This document shows positions 1 through 9,454 of a stretch of DNA of 64,000 nt, one piece after another. Within the stretch, counting starts at the first letter, position 1. Each line of letters begins with the position of its first letter. The DNA comes from Alphaproteobacteria bacterium SO-S41 (GTDB lineage Bacteria; Pseudomonadota; Alphaproteobacteria; Micropepsales; Micropepsaceae): the NCBI GenBank assembly GCA_019670725.1, contig AP024629.1, forward strand, positions 1,302,001 to 1,366,000. The letters run 5' to 3'. The position numbers and the translations under genes are program-made. The notes below the pieces were generated by a model that was not told the DNA's origin, did no database searches, and was given only the letters and a program-made list of their open reading frames with translations.

Positions 1-256
1 GTTAAGCCGCCGGAATTTGCAGGCCGCGCGTTGCAAAAACACAAAAAGTTCTTCGAAATCGCGACGAAATAAAATGTATTCGAAAAATAAGTTTTATATC
101 GGGCGCAACCAATTATTTCTGATACTATTTAAGAAATGTCAGCTTGAATCAGGTGCGGTTGGCGCAGTTAAGTTGCGCGTGCGGACGTGTTTTAATTCGT
201 GATTTCGATATTTGGGGTGACTGGCTCCCAATTTTTTAATTGGAAGGTCCGGTACC
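1..256. other. AT-richer noncoding leader
   Basis: No convincing gene is visible here. The stretch is clearly richer in A and T than the rest of the window and precedes the first glycosyltransferase. A 61-codon open frame at 17-202 has lysine/asparagine-rich content unlike real genes of this genome and no recognisable motif, so I treat the region as upstream DNA of the glycosyltransferase gene. Confidence 0.5.
228..247 (+). promoter_or_regulatory. Hairpin touching the ribosome binding site of the first glycosyltransferase
   Basis: CCAATT (228-233) and AATTGG (238-243) form a perfect 6-bp stem with a TTTT loop. The Shine-Dalgarno-like GGAAGG (242-247) overlaps the right arm and lies nine bases before the ATG at 257. 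The stem could mask the ribosome binding site; this is inference from base pairing only. Confidence 0.35.
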
Positions 257-2140
257 ATGGAATTACGACCATCAAGTTTTCAAGAATCGACAGCACAAGA
301 TCGTGCGGTGATTTGGCTTGATGTGACGGATTTGCTGGAGTTTTTGGACGAAGTCGGCCATGTCACCGGCATCCAGCGAGTCCAGATCGCCCTTCTCGAG
401 AGAGCCCTCAATACGGTCCGGGCTGTCGCCATCGTTGGCGCCGCGGAAGCGGTGGTTCAGCCGATCATTCTCCACGGTCCGCAGGGCAAGGTAAGCCGCA
501 GCGTCCTGAGCGAAGACGTCGATGCCGTTTTAGGCCTTCTCAAGGGCGAGCAGGTGGATGCGGTTGCCCTACGCCTCGCGCTCCGTGCCTGTTTCGACAA
601 TTCGCAGACCGTCGATATTGCAGCGAACGACATCTTCGTGCTGACCGGCGCGTTCTGGAACTACCCCTTTTACGTCACCGACGTCGCAAATCTTGCCAGC
701 CGCGGCACCAAGATCGTCGTTGTGGCCTATGACATCATCCCTATCATCGCCCCTGAATATTGTGTCGAGCAGCTCGCGCGTCACTTCCAGATGGCGTTCA
801 GCCGGATCGCGCCCTTCGTCTCGCTCTTCATGTGCATCTCGGAATACACGGCGCTCACAGTGAAGGCCTATCTGGCCGAGCACGGTCTCACCGGCGCCCG
901 GGTCGAGGTCTTTCCGCTGGGCCATAGCCTGGACAAGCCGAGCTTCGATGAACGCACCGCTCAGGACACCAAGGATAGTCTGATTGCGCGCGACCACCGG
1001 TTCCTGGAGAAACGATTCTGCCTGTCTGTCGGGACGATCGAGGGCCGAAAGAATCTGGGCTTTCTTTGCGACGTCTGGAAGGAGCTGCGGGTCCAGCTCG
1101 GCCCGGCCAACGTTCCCGACCTGATCCTGGCCGGCCGTCCTGGCTGGAACGTGGAGAATCTTCTCCAGATCATCGCCATCCGCAATATGCCGGACAAATA
1201 CATCCACATCATCCATGGGCTGACGGATGCCGAGCTCGAGCTGCTGTATCACGAGAGCGAGCTGACTCTGTTTCCGAGCGTGCTGGAAGGGTGGGGGCTG
1301 CCGGTGGGTGAGGCGCTCTGCCGCGGCAAGGTCTGCATCGCTTCCAACACCTCGTCGATCCCGGAAGTCGGCGGCGAATTCGCCGACTACATTGATCCGC
1401 TGAATATCCGCGACACCGTGAGCAAGGTCGCAAGCTACATCCAGGATCCCGCCAAACGCCGCGCGCGCGAAGCCCATATCCGGGCCAATTTCGTGCCGCG
1501 CGGCTGGGATGAGGTGTGGGAGGACTTCGCCGCCAAGGTGCGCCCTCTGGTCGAGGCCGGTCTTGCCGCGCCGGACGTGTCGGCGTCGCCATTGCCATCG
1601 GTCGGAGCGCGCTTCGCGGAAGGCCAAGTCTATCGCATCAGCGATGATCGCGGCTTTCCCAACGAAGCCGCCATGGCGCTGATCGACAACTGGTATGGGC
1701 CCGAGAGCTGGGGCATCTGGAGCGCCGGCGCGCGATCAACAGTTCGCCTGATGCTGGGCGGTGAAGGCGTCGGGTATGAAGGTCCCGCTGAAGTGGATCT
1801 CCAACTCAAAGCAGCGCCGTGGCTGGCCGGCATGGAGGTTGATATCTTCAGCGGCGGTATCCGCGAACCGCTGGCGCTGACACCGCTCAGGCGCCTACAG
1901 CTCGGCGGCGCGCCTTCATGGTTTCGTATCATCGTCACGCCCGTCGCGGGCCAGATCGAGCTGACGTTTCGCTGCCTCAGTCCCGTGGTCCCTTCCGACG
2001 GCGTCGATTCACGGGCCCTCGGCATCGGCTTTTCCAGCTTCTGCTGGCTGCGCAGTGGAACCCCGGAAAATCTGCTGATCAGGCTGCGCTCGCTGGAGCA
2101 GCGGACGCTTGGCCAGAATTTCGAACAGTCTTTTGCCTAA
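257..2140 (+). CDS. Family 4-type glycosyltransferase with C-terminal beta-rich extension
   Basis: A 627-residue protein with no signal peptide or membrane segment, so probably a cytoplasmic enzyme that transfers a sugar from a nucleotide donor. The GT-B donor-binding half starts near residue 257 with SVGTIEGRKNL, and EGWGLPVGEAL near residues 343-353 is the typical E-x7-E signature of GT4 enzymes. After the glycosyltransferase fold, residues of about 460-610 form a separate domain rich in beta-type patterns (GIWSAGARSTVRLML) that I cannot name; similar tails occur on polysaccharide glycosyltransferases. The ATG at 257 follows GGAAGG. The next gene begins 12 bases downstream, so the two are probably co-transcribed and act on the same surface glycan. 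Confidence 0.85.
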   Translation: MELRPSSFQESTAQDRAVIWLDVTDLLEFLDEVGHVTGIQRVQIALLERALNTVRAVAIVGAAEAVVQPIILHGPQGKVSRSVLSEDVDAVLGLLKGEQVDAVALRLALRACFDNSQTVDIAANDIFVLTGAFWNYPFYVTDVANLASRGTKIVVVAYDIIPIIAPEYCVEQLARHFQMAFSRIAPFVSLFMCISEYTALTVKAYLAEHGLTGARVEVFPLGHSLDKPSFDERTAQDTKDSLIARDHRFLEKRFCLSVGTIEGRKNLGFLCDVWKELRVQLGPANVPDLILAGRPGWNVENLLQIIAIRNMPDKYIHIIHGLTDAELELLYHESELTLFPSVLEGWGLPVGEALCRGKVCIASNTSSIPEVGGEFADYIDPLNIRDTVSKVASYIQDPAKRRAREAHIRANFVPRGWDEVWEDFAAKVRPLVEAGLAAPDVSASPLPSVGARFAEGQVYRISDDRGFPNEAAMALIDNWYGPESWGIWSAGARSTVRLMLGGEGVGYEGPAEVDLQLKAAPWLAGMEVDIFSGGIREPLALTPLRRLQLGGAPSWFRIIVTPVAGQIELTFRCLSPVVPSDGVDSRALGIGFSSFCWLRSGTPENLLIRLRSLEQRTLGQNFEQSFA

Positions 2141-2152
2141 GGACCCACTTAC

Positions 2153-3685
2153 ATGAAAATCGATCATCACAACGTTGCCTGGTCTGCCGCAACTCCCGCC
2201 TCAGAACGCGACGTTCGCGCGGCTTTCACCCAACTCCTGAAGCGCGAGCCGGAATCCGCCGAAATTGTCCAGAACTGGCTAGGACGGAAATGGTCCCTAG
2301 GCGACCTCGCCCGCTATGTGCGTGGGTCGGCCGAATTCGCCGATCGCAGCGCGAAGGCACTGATGCCGCTGCTGCTGAAAACGGACCGATATCAGGCAAT
2401 CTACGGCCTGCCACATCTAAGCCTTAAGGACGCGCGCGATTGCGTCGATCGGTGTGTAGCGGTGACGGAAGCGTTCGAGCGTCTGTTCGGGCTGACCAAT
2501 CTGGCACATCTCAAGGTCGCCGATATTGGTTGCTCGCTCGGCTATCCCTCGCTCTATCTCGCCGATCGCGGGGCCGATGTGACGGGCTATGACTTCCGCA
2601 AAGAGAACGTGGATTTCTGCCGCGGGGCCGCCGAGATCCTGGACATTCCCGCTAAGTTCAATCTCGCGGTGTTCGACTGGCCGCTCGCGCGGCAGCTGGT
2701 CGCAGACGGCACGAATGTCGTGCTGCTTTGGAGCGTGCTGCATCATGTGATCGAGCAGCTCGGCTTTGTGGAAACCAAGAAGATTGTCGCCTATCTGCTC
2801 GCCAGTGGCGTCACGCTGGTCTGCGAGCTCGCGCATGCCAACGAAGACGTCACGCATAAATGGCGCGAAACGCTACCTGCGAATGAGTTGGACCTGTTCG
2901 ACTCGAAATCCGTGCAGGTATCGAACATCGGCAATTTCGTTGCGCTCTCCGGGATCTCGCAGCGGAACATGTATGTGGCGCAGATGGCGGGCGTGACGCT
3001 GTCGCCGCTGGCCTCGGAGCGGCAGCCGGAGCGTAGTGGCGGGGCGGCGCCGGTGCGGATCGGTCCGCTCACCTTTTCGGGCATCTCGCATGTCGGCGTG
3101 CCGTTCAAGCAGTACGCATCGACCGAGGATCTCTTCGTCAAGTTCTTCCGCTACGGTGCGGCCAACCGGTTCGACGTGCTGCGGCGCATGGAAGCCGAGT
3201 TCTTCGCCAACAAATTGCTGGCCTCGACCGGCTTGCTGCCTAAGCTTCAGAGCGTGTCACGCGCGCCCAACTTCGTGGGACTTGCCTTCGACAAGGTAAA
3301 GGGTGCGCAGGGGCTTATCGAGTGGAGTCGCAAGGCCGACATGGTCCAGCGCCGGTCAATGGCGATCAAGATTGCCGAAGGCTATGCGACGATCGCAAAG
3401 CAGTCGCTCTACTGGAACGATTGCCGCGACCACAACATCCTTGTCGGCAAGGATGGGCGCGTCATCTTCATTGATTTTGAGTTGGCCAGCCCGCTGGAAT
3501 CCGAAGACAACGCCCGGCGGGCGCGCTGGCTGCTCTGGCATCTGTGCACGAATGCCAAGTGGGACAGTTCTTATGTGTCCCATCTGCCAACCAGTGAACT
3601 GCCTGACCTGCCCAAGTTTGCCCCAAACGACCTGAGGGCCACCTGGGTCCGGATCGAGCGGCTTATTCCCACTGGCGCGGCATAG
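2153..3685 (+). CDS. DUF4214-like / SAM methyltransferase / kinase-like fusion
   Basis: This 510-residue protein appears to join three modules. Residues of about 20-70 resemble the DUF4214 repeat seen in surface-polysaccharide proteins. Residues 120-290 carry a class I methyltransferase motif I (DIGCSLGYPSLYLADRG) and a downstream LLWSVLHHV. Residues 320-490 look like a small-molecule or LPS-type kinase: WNDCRDHNILV near 421-431 matches the catalytic loop (H/CRDxxxxNIL) and IFIDFELA near 438-446 matches the metal-binding DFG-like segment. The glycosyltransferase directly upstream suggests methylation and phosphorylation of a glycan end, as known for O-antigen chain-terminating methyltransferase/kinase proteins. 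That role is inferred. Confidence 0.75.
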   Translation: MKIDHHNVAWSAATPASERDVRAAFTQLLKREPESAEIVQNWLGRKWSLGDLARYVRGSAEFADRSAKALMPLLLKTDRYQAIYGLPHLSLKDARDCVDRCVAVTEAFERLFGLTNLAHLKVADIGCSLGYPSLYLADRGADVTGYDFRKENVDFCRGAAEILDIPAKFNLAVFDWPLARQLVADGTNVVLLWSVLHHVIEQLGFVETKKIVAYLLASGVTLVCELAHANEDVTHKWRETLPANELDLFDSKSVQVSNIGNFVALSGISQRNMYVAQMAGVTLSPLASERQPERSGGAAPVRIGPLTFSGISHVGVPFKQYASTEDLFVKFFRYGAANRFDVLRRMEAEFFANKLLASTGLLPKLQSVSRAPNFVGLAFDKVKGAQGLIEWSRKADMVQRRSMAIKIAEGYATIAKQSLYWNDCRDHNILVGKDGRVIFIDFELASPLESEDNARRARWLLWHLCTNAKWDSSYVSHLPTSELPDLPKFAPNDLRATWVRIERLIPTGAA

Positions 3686-3873
3686 GCTCAACGCGACTGC
3701 CTGCGCATTACCCTGGCGCTCCCCTACGTTCAAAAGGGAAATGCCCCCTAGGATCAGCGGGCGGCGATCTGCAAGCCTGGTTCAGGTTGGCAGGCAGTCC
3801 GCAGGGCTGGGGGTTTTCTGCACTGCAATAAGCCCTTGCAGGGATAGAGTTTGTCGTCTTTCATCCTATTCGC

Positions 3874-5397
3874 ATGTCCACGGAAGACCCCGTTCTTTCC
3901 CCTGAAGCGATTGAGCCGCCGGATGACGAAGCGGCAGGCGGCCGCTTCGCGCGGCCGGGCATCGACGAGCCGTTCGATGCCTATGTGCTCGACCAGACCT
4001 ATGACGAGTGCTTCCAGGCCAATCGCTGGTCGCGGCCGCATTATGCGCCGCTGCACGAATTGCTGAGCTCGCTGCCCGTCGAGGAGATCCAGCGGCGGCA
4101 ACTGTCCTGCGAGCAGAGCTTCCTGCATCAGGGCATTACCTTCACGGTCTATGGCAAGGACAGCTCGACCGAGAAGATCATCCCGACCGACCTGCTGCCC
4201 CGGATCATCACGGGCAAGGAATGGGACGAGGTGGAGAGGGGGTTGAAGCAGCGCATCGCGGCGCTGAACCTCTTCCTCGCCGACATCTACGGTCCTGGCC
4301 GGGCCGTGAAGGACGGGATCATTCCCGCCGAACTCGTCTATGGCGCCAAGCATTTCCGCAAGGAGATGGTGGGCGTGGAGGTGCCGCGGGGCGCCTATGT
4401 CAGCGTGTGCGGTACCGACCTCATCCGCGACGAGGCGGGCAAGTTCGTGGTGCTGGAGGATAATCTCCGCGTGCCCTCGGGCGTCAGCTACATGCTGGCC
4501 AATCGCGAGGTGGTTCGGCGGGCGTTTCCGGCGCTGTTCCGGTCGAGCCGCGTGCGTCCGATCGAGCGCTATCCACAATTGCTGCTGGAGACGCTGCGCA
4601 GCCTGGCGCCGCCGGGACGCGAGAATCCGCGCATCGTGCTGATGACGCCGGGGGTCTTCAACTCCGCCTATTACGAGCACACCTTCCTGGCGCGCCAGAT
4701 GGGCATCGAGCTGGTCGAGGGGCGCGATCTCGTCGTGCAGGACGGCATGGTCTGCATGCGCACGACCAGCGGACTGGAGCGGGTGGACGTCATCTATCGC
4801 CGGATCGACGACGACTTCATCGATCCCTTGGTCTTCCGTGCCGATTCGGTGCTGGGCGTGCCCGGCCTCTTCGGTTGCTACGCCAAGGGCAATGTCGTGA
4901 TCGCCAATGCGATGGGCAACGGCGTCGCCGACGACAAGGCGGTCTATGCCTATGTGCCGGCGCTGATCAAATACTACCTCGGCGAAGACGCGATCCTCGG
5001 CAATGTCGAGACGTATCTGTGCCGTGAGCCGAAGCAGCTCGAGTATGTGCTCGCCAATCTCGACAAGCTGGTCGTGAAGGCCGTCGGCGAGAGCGGGGGC
5101 TACGGCATGCTGGTCGGGCCGCATGCGAGTGCGCAGGAGCGTGTGGAGTTCGGCGAGAAGGTGAAGGCCGATCCCGAGAACTACATCGCGCAGCCGACGA
5201 TCTCGCTCTCCCGCGCGCCATGCTTCATCGACGGGAAGTTCGAGGCGCGGCATATCGATCTGCGACCCTTCATCCTGGCGGGCGCGGAGACGGTGGTGGT
5301 GCCCGGCGGATTGACGCGCGTAGCGCTGCGCCGCGGCAGCCTGGTCGTCAATTCGAGCCAGGGCGGCGGGTCCAAGGATACCTGGGTGCTGGAATAA
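3874..5397 (+). CDS. Circularly permuted type 2 ATP-grasp protein
   Basis: A 507-residue protein of the DUF404/DUF407 type. [16 protein letters not shown] near residue 192 and [12 protein letters not shown] near residue 408 are typical of this ATP-grasp group, which is predicted to form peptide or amide bonds. The family travels with alpha-E proteins, as here, in operons proposed to make a peptide tag or small peptide. The first ~35 residues are acidic and low in complexity. The ATG at 3874 has no strong Shine-Dalgarno, so the start is less certain than the rest. The stop codon overlaps the start of the alpha-E gene (TAATG). Confidence 0.93.
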   Translation: MSTEDPVLSPEAIEPPDDEAAGGRFARPGIDEPFDAYVLDQTYDECFQANRWSRPHYAPLHELLSSLPVEEIQRRQLSCEQSFLHQGITFTVYGKDSSTEKIIPTDLLPRIITGKEWDEVERGLKQRIAALNLFLADIYGPGRAVKDGIIPAELVYGAKHFRKEMVGVEVPRGAYVSVCGTDLIRDEAGKFVVLEDNLRVPSGVSYMLANREVVRRAFPALFRSSRVRPIERYPQLLLETLRSLAPPGRENPRIVLMTPGVFNSAYYEHTFLARQMGIELVEGRDLVVQDGMVCMRTTSGLERVDVIYRRIDDDFIDPLVFRADSVLGVPGLFGCYAKGNVVIANAMGNGVADDKAVYAYVPALIKYYLGEDAILGNVETYLCREPKQLEYVLANLDKLVVKAVGESGGYGMLVGPHASAQERVEFGEKVKADPENYIAQPTISLSRAPCFIDGKFEARHIDLRPFILAGAETVVVPGGLTRVALRRGSLVVNSSQGGGSKDTWVLE

Positions 5398-6380
5398 TGC
5401 TGAGCCGCGTCGCCGAAAGCCTCTACTGGATGGCGCGCTACGCGGAACGGGCGGAGCATGGTGCGCGGCTGTTGCGCGTGCGGCTGGAGGCGATGGTCGA
5501 GCAGGGGGATATTGAATCCTCCGAAGGCTGGCGGCGGACGCTGTACGGGCTGGCCGACATCTCGCCGGAAGATCCGTCGGCCGATCCGCGCGACATCACG
5601 TTCCGCGTCGGCTTCGACCGGATGAATCTCTCATCGACCATGAGTGCGGTCGTCGCGGCGCGCGACAATGCGCGGCAGGTGCGCGAGCAGATCAGCAGCG
5701 AGATGTGGGAACACATCAACAAGGAATATCTGCGGCTGACGTCGCTCGATTTCGACTGGGTGTGGTCGGGCAATCCTGCGCAGACCTTCATCGATATCGG
5801 CGACGGCATCTGGATGTTCCAGGGCATCACCCATTCGACCATGCGTCATGGCGAGGGTTTCGATTTCATTGAGCTCGGGACCTATATCGAGCGGGCGCAG
5901 TTGGTCGCGCGGCTGCTGGATGTGTATCTCTCGCCGGCGCAGGACGACGGGCCGAAATTCGCGGCGCCGGGTTACTTCGACTGGATCAACCTGCTGAAGC
6001 AGTGCACGGGCTTCGAGGCCTACTGCAAGGTCTATACGGCGCAGATCGCGCCGCGAAAAATTGCGGAGTTCCTGATCTTCGATCCGGAATTCCCCCATTC
6101 GGTGCGCTTCGCGGTCGACAAGGTGCAGTCGGCGCTGGAGCAAATCGCGCCCGGCGCGCCGCAGACCCGCCGCGCGGCCTGTGCGCGGATGGCGGGGCGG
6201 TTGAAGGCGTTCGTCGATTTCACCTCGATGGACGAGATCGCGGCGGGCGGCATCCAGCCCTTCCTCGCCAGTGTGCTGAAGCAGTGCGAGGCGATCCACG
6301 GGGCAGTGTACGAGTCCTACATCACCTATGGCCGCGAAGAGCAGGCGGCGAGCCAGACGCAGACCCAGACGCAGGGTTAG
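5397..6380 (+). CDS. Alpha-E domain protein (DUF403)
   Basis: A 327-residue, largely helical protein that begins [20 protein letters not shown], the hallmark of the alpha-E family. It shares one base with the stop of the ATP-grasp gene, which signals translational coupling. In other bacteria the pair is accompanied by a transglutaminase-like peptidase; none follows here. Instead the 3' end overlaps by four bases the end of a convergent gene for a papain-like protein. The exact reaction is not established for the family. The C-terminus ends in a short Q/T-rich repeat. Confidence 0.93.
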   Translation: MLSRVAESLYWMARYAERAEHGARLLRVRLEAMVEQGDIESSEGWRRTLYGLADISPEDPSADPRDITFRVGFDRMNLSSTMSAVVAARDNARQVREQISSEMWEHINKEYLRLTSLDFDWVWSGNPAQTFIDIGDGIWMFQGITHSTMRHGEGFDFIELGTYIERAQLVARLLDVYLSPAQDDGPKFAAPGYFDWINLLKQCTGFEAYCKVYTAQIAPRKIAEFLIFDPEFPHSVRFAVDKVQSALEQIAPGAPQTRRAACARMAGRLKAFVDFTSMDEIAAGGIQPFLASVLKQCEAIHGAVYESYITYGREEQAASQTQTQTQG

Positions 6381-7000
6381 GCGGTCCGCACCGCCGCCAG
6401 GAAGAACATCTGCTGGGCTTCGGCTTCGGTGAGGACGCGGCGGTTGGGGCTGGTGGGCCAGGGGTCGCGCACGATGGCCTGCAAGATGCGGTAATTGCCG
6501 TAGCGATCCTGCGCGAAGGTGATCGCCGTCAGCAGAACTGCATGGTTGAGCGCGCCGAGGATGAGCGGGCGATTGGCGATCAGTTCCTGCGCGGCGACCA
6601 CGGCGGCATCCGGGCGCCAGATGCCTTCGTTCGCATCGATCAGGATCTCGGCATTTGTGGTGAAGCGGCGGCCTTCGCGGGTCTGCCAGGCGCCACTGGC
6701 GGCCGCGGCGATGGTGGGGCCGAAGGCGGGGGCGCAGACCGGCTGGTCGTAGACGCGGCGGACGATGTCCTCCTGCGAGACGCGGTAGCCGCCGAGCGCG
6801 AAGATCGATTCGACGCACGCCGCCCAGCACCAATAGAGGCATTCCTGCTGCGCCGTCGTGACATGCGGATCGATCTTGAGCCCGACCTCGCAGACCTCGA
6901 CATCGTCATACGGCATGCAGGCGCGGTCGGCGCGGGCGGTCGCGGCACAGGCGGCGGCGCCGATCAGCGTTGTCAGGAACTGGCGCCTTGGAATGCGCAT
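6377..7000 (-). CDS. Tat-exported papain-like cysteine peptidase-family protein
   Basis: A 207-residue protein starting at the ATG at 7000. PRRQFLT at residues 4-10 followed by a hydrophobic stretch and ATARA is a good twin-arginine signal peptide, so the mature protein should be periplasmic. QQECLYWCWAACV holds the Gln-(x5)-Cys-Trp arrangement of papain/C39-like peptidases, with Cys58 as likely nucleophile; ALNHAVLL supplies a candidate histidine and RDPWP the third residue. Extra cysteines (28, 37, 54, 62) may form disulfides. It is convergent with the ATP-grasp/alpha-E pair and may take the place of the usual transglutaminase-like partner, but that link is only positional. Confidence 0.75.
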   Translation of the reverse strand: MRIPRRQFLTTLIGAAACAATARADRACMPYDDVEVCEVGLKIDPHVTTAQQECLYWCWAACVESIFALGGYRVSQEDIVRRVYDQPVCAPAFGPTIAAAASGAWQTREGRRFTTNAEILIDANEGIWRPDAAVVAAQELIANRPLILGALNHAVLLTAITFAQDRYGNYRILQAIVRDPWPTSPNRRVLTEAEAQQMFFLAAVRTA

Positions 7001-7080
7001 TCTGCGTCTCCCACTGCGCGGGCTGCGCAGGGGATGTTGATGATGGGGATTCCCGGCGGATTTGCGGCGCGTGTGTGGCT

Positions 7081-7992
7081 CTATTTCAGCGCCGGGCGCG
7101 GCTTGCGGTAGCGCAGCGCCTCGACCAGCACGGCGAGGGCCGGTGAGGCCTGACGGCGGCTGGGATAATAGAGGTGATAGCCGGCGAATGGCGCACACCA
7201 GTCGTCGAGCACGCGCACCAGCCGGCCCGCCTTGATGTGCTCGAGGGCGCGATTCTCCATCACGAAGGCGAGGCCGAAGCCGTCGAGCGCGGCGCGCAGG
7301 ATCATGGTGATGTCGTTGCAGATGAACTGGCCGTCGACGCGCACGTCGATCGCGCGGCCGTTCTTTTCGAACTCCCAGGCATAGAGATTGCCGAGCGTCG
7401 TCTGGCGCAGGTTGATGCAGGCGTGCTGGGTGAGGTCGTGCGGTGTCTTGGGCGGCTTGCGGCCCTTCAGATAGGACGGCGCGGCGACGACGATGAGGCG
7501 AAGGTCCGGACCGATCGGCACCGCGATCATGTCCTTCGCGATGTTCTCGCCGAGACGAACGCCGGCATCGAAGCGGCCGGCGACGATGTCGGTGAGCGAG
7601 GAATCGAGCATCAGCTCCACTTTGATGTCGGGATATTGAGGCAAGAGGCGGCTGAGGCAGGGCCAGAGAATGGTCTCGGCCGCCTGGGCGCTGGTGTTGA
7701 TGCGGAGCGTGCCGGAGGGCTTGTCGCGCAGCTCGCTGAGCGCATCCAGCTCCGCGCCGATCTCATCGAAATGCGGGCCGACCGTGCGCAGCAGGCGCTC
7801 GCCCGCCTCGGTCGGTGCGACGCTGCGCGTGGTGCGGGTGAGGAGGCGGAGACCGAGCCGCTCCTCCAGCCCGCGCATTGTGTGGCTGAGCGCCGATTGC
7901 GAGATACCGAGCTGGGCCGCCGCCTTGGTGAAGCTGCGCTCGCGGGCGACAACGAGAAAGGCGGCGAGGTCCTTGATGTCCTGGCGGGCCAT
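7081..7992 (-). CDS. LysR family transcriptional regulator
   Basis: A 303-residue protein with an N-terminal winged helix-turn-helix (FTKAAAQLGISQSALSHTMR, residues of about 18-37) and a substrate-binding domain with the AAPSYLKGR segment near residue 167. It is divergent from a carboxymuconolactone decarboxylase gene and an aldo/keto reductase gene, the usual arrangement for a LysR protein controlling its neighbours. An ATTA-N7-TAAT palindrome in the shared promoter region is a candidate operator. The effector is unknown. Confidence 0.95.
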   Translation of the reverse strand: MARQDIKDLAAFLVVARERSFTKAAAQLGISQSALSHTMRGLEERLGLRLLTRTTRSVAPTEAGERLLRTVGPHFDEIGAELDALSELRDKPSGTLRINTSAQAAETILWPCLSRLLPQYPDIKVELMLDSSLTDIVAGRFDAGVRLGENIAKDMIAVPIGPDLRLIVVAAPSYLKGRKPPKTPHDLTQHACINLRQTTLGNLYAWEFEKNGRAIDVRVDGQFICNDITMILRAALDGFGLAFVMENRALEHIKAGRLVRVLDDWCAPFAGYHLYYPSRRQASPALAVLVEALRYRKPRPALK

Positions 7993-8021
7993 TCATGAAT
8001 CCTGCTCATGGCGACATGCCG

Positions 8022-8036
8022 ATTATACGGCCTAAT
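8022..8036. promoter_or_regulatory. Candidate LysR operator
   Basis: ATTA-TACGGCC-TAAT is a T-N11-A dyad of the type bound by LysR proteins. It lies 30 bases upstream of the lysR-type start codon and about 95 bases upstream of the divergent gene. The call rests on symmetry and position only. Confidence 0.4.
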
Positions 8037-8130
8037 CGCGGACGACCGCGCCCCCTAAATTCGTTGCGTGGACGCGCGGCGCATGAAGCGGCCGCGGCGA
8101 TCACGCCTTCCCAAACCGGAGGATCAAGAC

Positions 8131-8455
8131 ATGGCGGAAGATAAGGCTCCCGCACCCCGTCCATTCGCGGCCGTCGCGCCGGCGCTGGCCGACTATACCG
8201 AGAAGGTGCTGTTCGGCGATGTCTGGGAACGGCCCGGGCTTTCCAAGCGACCGGAGCCTCATCACGGTGGCGACGCTGGTGGCGCTCTACCGGGTCAATG
8301 AGTTGCCGTTCCACCTGAAGCGGGCGCTGGAGAACGGCGTGACGCGGGACGAGCTGGTTGAGGCGATCACCCATCTCGCCTTCTATTCGGGCTGGCCGAC
8401 CGCGGCGACCGCGGTGGGGATCGCCGAAAAGGTCTTCAAGGAAGCAGGAGTCTAG
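8131..8455 (+). pseudogene. Carboxymuconolactone decarboxylase family gene with a frameshift
   Basis: The first half, starting at the ATG at 8131 behind GGAGG (8118-8122), reads ...LFGDVWERPGLSKR. The second half continues one frame later as DRSLITVATLVALYR... through FKEAGV. The family normally has ERPGLSKRDRSLIT without a break. Around 8248-8252 the sequence reads aagcgaccgg where aagcgcgaccgg would keep the frame, so loss of one CG from a CGCG run explains it. Either the gene is recently broken or this is a sequence error. An intact product would be a peroxiredoxin-like CMD protein of about 108 residues, co-transcribed with the following reductase. Confidence 0.8.
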
Positions 8456-9448
<993 letters not shown>

Positions 9449-9454
9449 GGTCGC

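Noticed and set aside
17-202. 61-codon frame in the AT-rich start of the window
   Set aside because: No motif or ribosome site; composition follows the AT-rich DNA rather than the codon use of the genome.
3754-5253. 499-codon minus-strand frame opposite the ATP-grasp gene
   Set aside because: Shadow of the ATP-grasp gene, with no family signature.
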